A DNA stretch of 64,000 nucleotides from Lysobacterales bacterium (GTDB lineage: Bacteria; Pseudomonadota; Gammaproteobacteria; Xanthomonadales; Ahniellaceae). The translations under genes were made by a program, and so were the position numbers. The notes under the pieces are model-generated. The model made no database searches. It saw only the letters and a list, made by a program, of their open reading frames with translations, and was not told where the DNA came from. Within the stretch, counting starts at the first letter, position 1; the number at the start of each line of letters is the position of its first letter. This document shows, piece after piece, positions 58,540 through 64,000 of the stretch. The DNA lies in assembly GCA_016703225.1 (NCBI GenBank), contig JADJCM010000001.1, positions 1,890,134-1,954,133 on the forward strand, read 5' to 3'.

Positions 58540-59340
58540 CTACTCAAGACCCTCGGTCAGCTCACGCAGCCGGGGGTCTTTCGTTTCCAGTGCGGCGATG
58601 TCGCCGGGCCAGAACTTCAGTCCGTAGCCGACCAGCTTGTTGTGCTGGTGCCGGTAGGCCACCCGCATCATTTCATTCAGGTAGCGAGGCTCGGTGTCGC
58701 CGAACTGGTTGGGGTTGACGGCGGCGAAGGCGCCGGAGGCCACGGCATCCGCCACCTGCAGACCGGCCATCTGCGAGTGTTGCACGGCACGCACCCTGGT
58801 CGGATCGACTGCGGACCAATCGATATTGACTCCCGCGTGGGGCTTGTCGCGCAACCTGACCAGGTAGTCCCGCAAGTCCTCGTAAGACATCTGGCCGCGA
58901 TTTGAGAAGATGATCTCGGCAAAGCCGTCGCCTCGATCCCTGAGACGGTGGTCGCGGCATAGCCAGGAAACGCGCTCAAGCAGCAGGCGGCTGGCATACC
59001 GATACAGCTGATGCTTCTGCGCCTGGAAGGTTTCCGGATCGAGGATGGACGGCTTGTGGATCAATACACTGACCGTCCGCATTCGACCTTTCCCGATCTC
59101 CCGCGCGTAGGCCACCTTCTGCGCGTGCTGCAGCTTGACGAAGTGAAGCTGCTGACGCCAAGGCCGGCCCAATAAAGCGCGCACGGCGTCCATGAGCTTC
59201 ACCACCTCGGAATCATGCTCGGACCGAGTGACAACGGCGGACAGCACCAGCCACCGGGAGGAGCCCTCGCCCTTGTCCCTGAACACGAAGCCCTCATCGC
59301 CGGACTCGTCTACGTAGACGCGAAAGCTCGGCGCGCCCAC
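58540..59340 (-). CDS. DUF3800-domain protein
   Basis: 266 residues. RVYVDESGDEGFVF at the N-terminus is the DUF3800 hallmark (YxDESG), then WLVLSAVVTRSEHDSEV, LHFVKLQHAQKVAYAREI and later AGLQVADAVASGAFAAVN with the conserved Asp. The fold is RNase H-like, with acidic residues Asp-Glu-Asp that could bind metal. DUF3800 genes often ride in mobile or defence regions, but the activity is unknown. Lies alone within a 1.34 kb segment bounded by direct repeats. 270 bases on each side carry no other gene. Confidence 0.85.
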   Translation of the reverse strand: MGAPSFRVYVDESGDEGFVFRDKGEGSSRWLVLSAVVTRSEHDSEVVKLMDAVRALLGRPWRQQLHFVKLQHAQKVAYAREIGKGRMRTVSVLIHKPSILDPETFQAQKHQLYRYASRLLLERVSWLCRDHRLRDRGDGFAEIIFSNRGQMSYEDLRDYLVRLRDKPHAGVNIDWSAVDPTRVRAVQHSQMAGLQVADAVASGAFAAVNPNQFGDTEPRYLNEMMRVAYRHQHNKLVGYGLKFWPGDIAALETKDPRLRELTEGLE

Positions 59341-59586
59341 GCCTGGTACTTCACGAAGCCCGCCAACGGGGCGGCGAACCAGCTTGATAGCTGCCGCTCG
59401 AACCAGCGCGTATGCGGTGCGGGAACCGTGTGGGGCGAGCGAGGGAAGTCGGGGTGCAGCGCCATGGTGATGAGGGGATTCCAGAAGCTCTGCGGTCTAG
59501 GTTACCGCGTACGGCTGGGCTGGCAGCGCGCTGTCCAAGGTCACGTCTCCGTGGCAGGGCATGGACTTTCGCGCCGACGTAGCCGC

Positions 59587-59660
59587 AAGCCCTGCTCGAC
59601 CACCCCGTACCCTAACCCCGCGAGGTGGCGCGGTAGGCGTGGAGGTCGGTGGGGGTGTCG
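59587..59660. repeat. Direct repeat B at the right of the DUF3800 cassette
   Basis: Second copy of the 58244-58317 sequence. In this copy the minus-strand mocA-like end is attached to its gene, whereas the GGDEF end is a remnant. Confidence 0.9.
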
Positions 59661-60203
59661 ATGTCGATGGCGGCTTCGGGTAGCGGTAGTTGCGTAGTCG
59701 TGTCGGATTCGCGCAGCAGCAGCGGTTTCGCGCCGCGGTCGCCGTGCAGGGTGGCGAGTTCGGCGAACAGGCGGCGCGGGAAGATGGCGGGTACGCCGGG
59801 GCTGCCGCGGTAGTGTGCGCAGACGACGCGTTCGGGCGCACCTTGCCAGCGTGCGAGCAACGGCTGCAACGAGGCTGCGGTGAGCGCGACCTGGTCGGCG
59901 AGCAGCACCAGCGCGCCATCGATGTGCGTCGGCAAGCGCGCGGACGCCGGCGGCAAGGCTGCTGCCGAGGCCCTCCGCCCAAGCCGCATGGTCGATGGCG
60001 TGCACGTCGGCGGGCAGTGCCACACGCAAACGCTCGCGCTCGCAACCCAGCACCACGAAGGCCGCGCCTGGCGTCAGTGCTGCGGCCAGCTGGATCGCGT
60101 GTCGCAACATCGGCTCGCCCTCCACCTCCGCCAGCAACTTCGCCCCGCCAAAGCGCGAACCGGCGCCGGCCGCAAGGACCAGGGTGGCGAGGTGGGTGCT
60201 CAC
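59612..60203 (-). pseudogene. Frameshifted MocA/MobA-like nucleotidyltransferase
   Basis: The first ~90 codons read as a nucleotidyltransferase (LATLVLAAGAGSRFGGAKLL, EPMLRHAIQLAAAL, AAWAEGLGSSLAAGVRAL), as in the molybdenum cofactor cytidylyltransferase MocA. Near base 59940 the frame must shift by one base (an extra base in GCGCGCTTGCC) to continue as THIDGALVLLADQVALT, CAHYRGSPGVPAIFPRRLF and AIDIDTPTDLHAYRATSRG. Both parts are clearly from one gene. It would transfer CMP to molybdopterin; as written it is broken unless the base is a sequencing error. The stop lies in repeat B. Confidence 0.8.
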
Positions 60204-60613
60204 GACGCGGCCTCCAGAGCCCGTAGATAATCGGCCGGATTCATCACCACCACGCGCGCGCAGCGGTCAGCGGGATAGTCGGCGGAATTGCCGGTGACCA
60301 GCACTGCGCCCGCCCGTTCGGCCAGCGCCAGGAACACCGCGTCGTCCGGATCGGGCAGCGCCAATGGCCATGCCAAAGGATCCTGAAGCTGCAGGCTGTC
60401 CTGGATCAGCACCTCGACCCAGATGGGTGGAAAGCCATAGCGATGGAACTTCGGGCGCGCGAGCACGCGGCGATATTCCGCGGTGACTGCCGGGCAAGTC
60501 GCCAGTTGCAGCTGGCCTTCGAGCACCCAATCCATGACCAGTCGCGCCGGCGGCCCTGCGGCACGGATGCCGGCCGAGACGATCACGTTGGTATCGAACA
60601 CCGCCAGGCGCAC
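60200..60613 (-). CDS. PIN-domain toxin (PIN_3/COG1569-like)
   Basis: 137 residues. RLAVFDTNVIVSAGIRAAGPPARL (first Asp), TAEYRRVLARPKFHRYG (Glu), LPDPDDAVFLALAERAGA (Asp-Asp) and VTGNSADYP complete the PIN acidic set, so it looks intact. Such proteins are mRNA/tRNA-cleaving toxins. The stop overlaps the mocA-like gene start by four bases, and 12 bases separate it from the antitoxin upstream. Confidence 0.85.
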   Translation of the reverse strand: MRLAVFDTNVIVSAGIRAAGPPARLVMDWVLEGQLQLATCPAVTAEYRRVLARPKFHRYGFPPIWVEVLIQDSLQLQDPLAWPLALPDPDDAVFLALAERAGAVLVTGNSADYPADRCARVVVMNPADYLRALEAAS

Positions 60614-60625
60614 GCGCGCTCCCGG

Positions 60626-60907
60626 TCACTTCGCCGCGACGCGCGCGGCTTCGATCTCGGCGTCGATCTCGCGGTCGGTGATGGCAGCGAGGCCCGATGC
60701 TTCCGCTTCCCGCCAACTGGCACGCAGCGCGGCGCGTGCCAAGGCGCGGCGCAGGTCGCGGTCTTCGAGTGCGATATCGCCGAGCGCGGGCACCAGGAAA
60801 TAGGCCGGTCCTTGTTGGCCCGAGAGCAGGACGGTTTCGTCGGCGGCGGCGCCTTCCAGCGCCTTGGTGCCGCGCGTACGGAAGTCGCGCAGGGAAACGC
60901 ATCGCAT
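60626..60907 (-). CDS. Antitoxin of the PIN pair (Phd/prevent-host-death-like)
   Basis: 93 residues from the ATG at 60905-60907 (the frame is open to 61183 but without protein-like sequence). RCVSLRDFRTRGTKALEGAAADETVLLSGQQGPAYFLVP (read in parts) has the Phd/YefM-type pattern of a strand-helix then an LxxxGxxxAxLVP-like stretch. The C-terminus is helical and charged (REIDAEIEAARVAAK) for toxin binding. Order antitoxin-toxin is normal. Confidence 0.75.
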   Translation of the reverse strand: MRCVSLRDFRTRGTKALEGAAADETVLLSGQQGPAYFLVPALGDIALEDRDLRRALARAALRASWREAEASGLAAITDREIDAEIEAARVAAK

Positions 60908-61023
60908 GGGGATCACCTCGGCGGCCAGCGTAGCCAAAACGGCTACGGGAGGAAAGTGCGTGACGGTGGCCGTCTCCCGCCCGAACCGCTTCGGTCTTCG
61001 CTGCCGCGCTCGCGGGGTCGCGC

Positions 61024-61464
61024 TCAGGGCGCCGGCTGCAGCGCGCCGTCGGGGACGCTGGCGAAGTCGAAGACCGCGCTGAACGGCAGGAAGGTATCGC
61101 CGTCGAGCGCGAGCGCGAGTTGCACCTTGTGGCCGGCCGGTCCCGGCGTGCCGCTGCCGTTGAATGCCTGGTAGAACATCCACCAGCCGCCTTCGGCACG
61201 CCGTAGCAGGCTCGGGTCGGCGATCGGTTCGGCGACCGCGAGGCGCAGCCCCGCTTCCGGTTGCCAGCTGTTGCCGGCGTCGAAGGAGCGGCGGCTGGCG
61301 ATACCGCCAGGGGCGTTGTAGCAGAGCCGCAGCGAACCGTCGGCGAGCACGGCGAGTTCGGGAATGCCGGCGCCGTCGATGCGGCTCGCCAGCAGAGTGA
61401 ACGGGCCGTCGCCGCTGCTGATTGCGAAACGCACGGCCGGCACGCCGGCGTTGTTTTGCGCCAC
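61024..61464 (-). CDS. Truncated BNR/sialidase-like protein fragment
   Basis: 146 residues, readable from a GTG at 61464. RFAISSGDGPFTLLASRID, LAVLADGSLRLCYNAPGGIASRRSFDAGNSW (in parts), AEGGWWMFYQAFNGSGTPG and VQLALALDGDTFLPF show two or three Asp-box/beta-propeller-like repeats (S-x-D-x-G-x-x-W). A whole propeller needs about six, so the N-terminal part is missing. A stop lies just upstream and the frame loses sense near 61490, the same place where the AT-richer accessory segment begins. Confidence 0.5.
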   Translation of the reverse strand: MAQNNAGVPAVRFAISSGDGPFTLLASRIDGAGIPELAVLADGSLRLCYNAPGGIASRRSFDAGNSWQPEAGLRLAVAEPIADPSLLRRAEGGWWMFYQAFNGSGTPGPAGHKVQLALALDGDTFLPFSAVFDFASVPDGALQPAP

Positions 61465-61779
61465 CGCCAGCAGGACGATGATACTCAGTGATCGGTGCTA
61501 TTTGGGATCATGTGGCCGTCGCCACGAAACCTAGCCCGCGACCACCTTGCCTGCCTTTGGGGCGTCCCCTTGAGCTGGGCATTCATGGCTCATCCAAGCC
61601 CCGGCGTCGCGCTGAAGTTGGAGGCAATTGCCGCAAGCAGTAGTCCTGCCGCACGGCATAGGCAAGGGGCTGAGAGAACGCGGGAACCAGAACGGCGGCT
61701 TGCTGTCTCACTGAGACAGACACATAAACTGCAATCTGCTATATCGACCAGCTAGGGATGGGCTGGGGAGGCCTGTAAG
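61465..61779. other. Intergenic stretch at the edge of the accessory segment
   Basis: 315 bases with no convincing gene: the only long frame (61495-61755, +) has no protein-like pattern. Composition becomes less GC-rich from here on. It should hold the promoter of the 61780 gene, but none was clear. Confidence 0.45.
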
Positions 61780-62970
61780 ATGACGGACGCACCGGACCAG
61801 CAACCGCAGTCAGAGATCGAGAACAACGGCGATTTCGTGCGCGTGCGCTTTGCTGGCGGGCGCTTCGACTCTCACACTATTCCGTTCGACGTACTTCCCG
61901 ATCTCGCTGCCTACCGTGATTTGGTGGTGGAAGTAGCGAAGCACCTTTTCCGTGAACGGAACAGTGATCGCCAGCGAGTACCTAAAGGTTTTGAGGAGTC
62001 GTTCCAACTCGGACTCTCCCAAGTCATCCAAGGCAATAGTGCGACAGCCCTAGCTCGGAGGCTGGAGACGTTGGAAGACCAGCCCGTAGATGCTGCACAA
62101 GCTGGGTTTGGTTTCCCTAGGTATAGCGAATTTGAGGACGCCCGTGATCTTCTCGACCGAGTGATTGCGGCAGCCAATGAAGGCCAGCCCCTTCCACAAG
62201 GGTTCCCGCGGGAGTTGGTCGGGAAATTCAATCGCTTTGGGCAAAGCCTCCGAGCCGGTGAGCATGCCGATCTATCTCATGGACGCACAGCGTCGGTCCG
62301 CTACGACAGCGAGACGCGCAAGCGAATTGTTCTATCTGCCAACGCAACTTACGAGAATGCGTTAGACCTGCGATTCACGCTGACCGGCGGCGAAATTCGC
62401 GCATTCATCGTGCATCTCGCCGATGAAGATGGAATTCGCTTCGACCTGCGGGTCGACACTGACGAAGAGTGCGAGAAAGCTATCGCTCGGCGGCGACACC
62501 AAGTGAGAGTTGTCGGCACCGGATTGTTCGATCGCCAGGATCGCCTCACGAAGATTACGAAGTACAAAGAGCTCATCTACACGGATGATGAACCCCAGCG
62601 GCCTTTAGATGAACGATTGGGCGAGATTGCTCGCACTCCAGCGGGTTGGTACTCGGGCCAGAATCCAGCGCCGGACAGATCAGCTATAGCGCAAATGAGG
62701 GAACTGCTGGCGCTCATCACCACCGAAGCTGGTGTGCCGATGCCTTACGTGTACCCACTTCCCGATGGAAGCATCACTGGTGAGTGGACCCGCGGCGACT
62801 GGGAAATCAGTGCGACGGTTACGCTGCCGAACCTTGCGATTGATCTTCACGCGCTAAACGTGGAGACAAATGAAGAACTCGAAGGTGACATCGCTCCGTT
62901 CGACGAGAATGCGCTATCCGCGTTTAGTCAATTTTGGAGTGGAATGGACTCCGACACAGGGGGGGCGTAA
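61780..62970 (+). CDS. Hypothetical protein, first of an accessory gene pair
   Basis: 396 residues. The N-terminal ~75 residues (RVRFAGGRFDSHTIPFDVLPDLAAY, RQRVPKGFEESFQLGLSQVIQGNSA, read in parts) give an alpha/beta module; the middle (ASVRYDSETRKRIVLSANATYENALD, GGEIRAFIVHLADED) is strand-rich; the C-terminus has VYPLPDGSITGEWTRGDWEISATV. I do not recognise a family, though the PKGFExxFQL pattern seems familiar from uncharacterised proteins that precede a second small gene. No signal or membrane helix. The TAATG overlap links it to the next reading frame. Confidence 0.7.
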   Translation: MTDAPDQQPQSEIENNGDFVRVRFAGGRFDSHTIPFDVLPDLAAYRDLVVEVAKHLFRERNSDRQRVPKGFEESFQLGLSQVIQGNSATALARRLETLEDQPVDAAQAGFGFPRYSEFEDARDLLDRVIAAANEGQPLPQGFPRELVGKFNRFGQSLRAGEHADLSHGRTASVRYDSETRKRIVLSANATYENALDLRFTLTGGEIRAFIVHLADEDGIRFDLRVDTDEECEKAIARRRHQVRVVGTGLFDRQDRLTKITKYKELIYTDDEPQRPLDERLGEIARTPAGWYSGQNPAPDRSAIAQMRELLALITTEAGVPMPYVYPLPDGSITGEWTRGDWEISATVTLPNLAIDLHALNVETNEELEGDIAPFDENALSAFSQFWSGMDSDTGGA

Positions 62971-63460
62971 TGCCAGTTGGGAAGGAACACAGGCTGGGTG
63001 ATCACGAGGAGCTTCTGCTTCGCCAAGTAATTGAGATTTGGATACAGGAGGGCAGGCCAGCGACCCGCTCGTTCCAACCGAACTCAAACGATGGGGGTCA
63101 GCTTTCCTCGGACCGCAATAGCATGGTTACACCACGCGAAGCATTTGAGGCTTACCTGCGGCTGGACGCAAATCTGGTGGTGTGTGGGCTGTGACAGTCG
63201 GCGAGTACGCAGCCGAGACTGTCTAGCGCCTACGCTGATCCGCTGCCTGACAACGCAGCACGCTGTCGTCGACTACTCACCCCATACCGAGAAGGACTGG
63301 CGGACGTTCAGCAAGAAGTTCCACGCTCACGCGGTGCGAAGAGGTCGTCTCTATCCGGCTGACGAAGCGGCACCGGTGGCTATCCCATGCGCACCAAATG
63401 CCCAGGGGAGCCAAGGCGCCGGGGCTCTGCGTCGACGGAGTCACTGCGGATGTCGCGAGC
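62970..63460 (+). pseudogene. Decayed partner gene with frameshifts
   Basis: Starts at an ATG overlapping the previous stop. Frame 1 gives DHEELLLRQVIEIWIQEGRPATRSFQP and VTPREAFEAYLRLDANLVV; sense then moves to another frame (WAVTVGEYAAETV) and then to a third (RCLTTQHAVVDYSPHTEKDW, FSKKFHAHAVRRGRLYPADEAA). In each case the pieces follow in order, so one ~150-residue protein has been broken by at least two indels and a stop at 63194. Function unknown; it looks like the natural partner of the 396-residue protein. Confidence 0.55.
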
Positions 63461-63652
63461 ACAATCGACCGCAGCATGGGCCCCGCCGAGAAAGTCCCTA
63501 GCGAAAACATCGAGTGGCTCCGGCAAATCAAATCGGACATCTCGACCGACTATGTCGATCTGCACTTCAAGAACGTCCGAGAGACCAGTCGTGACATCAA
63601 TACAGCCGCCAAAGAAAGACAACAAGCCTCGCCAGCAGCACTGGGTGCCTAG
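63398..63652 (+). CDS. Short hypothetical reading frame
   Basis: Up to 84 residues from 63398, or 58 from an ATG at 63476. The second half (SENIEWLRQIKSDISTDYVD, LHFKNVRETSRDINTAAKE) is plausible helical protein, more so than the other frames here, and its end overlaps the start of the DUF4238 gene by 62 bases. It may be a small gene or the tail of something broken. No family assigned. Confidence 0.3.
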   Translation: MPRGAKAPGLCVDGVTADVASTIDRSMGPAEKVPSENIEWLRQIKSDISTDYVDLHFKNVRETSRDINTAAKERQQASPAALGA

Positions 63653-64000
63653 CGTCTACCTCAAGCACTTCGCCACGACTGACACATTTGCAACTCAAGA
63701 TCCGAAGGTGTGGGTGTGGGACAAGACAACCAAGCGGCTCAGGGGTGGACCGGCCCGAGTGGATACGATCTGCAGCAAGAGATTCCTATACACGCCACGG
63801 TTGTTGGACGGAACGCGCGACTGGTCGATGGAAGACGATCTAGGAATCACCGAAACTCGCGCCGGCGACGTATGGCCGATGTTGACAGGCACCGACACGG
63901 CGCTAGCCGATCCCGAAATTAGATCGTTTGTTGCGCACTTCGTGGCGTTGATGCAGCTGCGAAATGTGTGGGTGTTCGACAAGATGCATGCCGCTGTCGT
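63591..64000 (+). CDS. DUF4238-domain protein, 5' part, runs off the window
   Basis: Open from the GTG at 63591 to the window end, 136 codons. KPRQQHWVPSVYLKHFATTD is the DUF4238 opening (QHYVPxxYLKxF), followed by KVWVWDKTTKRLRGGPARVDTICSKRFLYTP (in parts) and IRSFVAHFVALMQLRN. The family is of unknown activity, common in accessory regions of bacterial genomes. A start further upstream in the frame is possible but less protein-like. The gene is on a segment with lower GC than the core. Incomplete, so nothing can be said of the C-terminus. Confidence 0.75.
   Translation, partial: MTSIQPPKKDNKPRQQHWVPSVYLKHFATTDTFATQDPKVWVWDKTTKRLRGGPARVDTICSKRFLYTPRLLDGTRDWSMEDDLGITETRAGDVWPMLTGTDTALADPEIRSFVAHFVALMQLRNVWVFDKMHAAV

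Noticed and set aside
61495..61755. 86-codon frame
   Set aside because: Composition and lack of strands or helices with pattern make it unlikely to be a gene.

Overview
The window is GC-rich, densely packed bacterial DNA. It most resembles a gammaproteobacterium of the order Lysobacterales (Xanthomonadales), perhaps a Rhodanobacteraceae or Dokdonella-like lineage. This rests on remembered synteny and family content: comF divergent from bioBF-bioH-bioC, radC/coaBC/dut/algC with a long membrane-anchored AlgC, an oleBCD olefin cluster, Rhs loci, REP-type repeats, and several exported proteins ending in a short F-x-D-G-F-E tail. No search was run, so the taxonomy is inference.

Layout. 1-4.8 kb: a broken Rhs polymorphic-toxin locus with two partial Rhs genes sharing almost the same core but different toxin tips, an orphan tip fragment, three candidate immunity genes, a truncated PIN toxin/antitoxin pair and duplicated scraps of its neighbours. 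5-10.1 kb: comF and a biotin operon (bioB, bioF, an ACT-domain gene, bioH, bioC) with overlapping stops and starts. 10.1-21.6 kb: housekeeping genes (antiporter, HD-type hydrolase, radC, coaBC, dut, algC, M16 peptidase, lipoprotein, SDR). 21.7-35.5 kb: an exported-protein region with P-domain, beta-helix, FG-GAP and S74-chaperone proteins, a sensorless histidine kinase/response regulator pair, and an IS630-family element sitting inside a locally repeated sequence. 35.6-45 kb: paired amidohydrolases (one lacking its metal ligands), thiD, a PIN toxin-antitoxin pair, AMP nucleosidase and oleB-oleC-oleD without oleA. 45-52.5 kb: minCDE, small membrane proteins, REP elements, a TPR protein and an M28 peptidase. 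52.6-55.3 kb: a hemerythrin/DUF2249/polytopic membrane protein operon behind an FNR-like site, then parDE. 55.4-61.5 kb: a PAS-GGDEF-EAL-CZB protein, a DUF3800 cassette between 74-bp direct repeats, a frameshifted mocA-like gene, another PIN pair and a gene fragment. 61.5-64 kb: a less GC-rich accessory segment with an unknown 396-residue protein, a decayed partner, and the start of a DUF4238 gene that runs off the window.

The most interesting parts are the Rhs tip/immunity modules, the shared C-terminal F-x-D-G-F-E tail on five exported proteins, the IS630 insertion with an uninterrupted copy of its target nearby, the FNR-spaced promoter in front of the hemerythrin operon, and the repeat-bounded DUF3800 cassette. 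No tRNA, rRNA or CRISPR array was seen.
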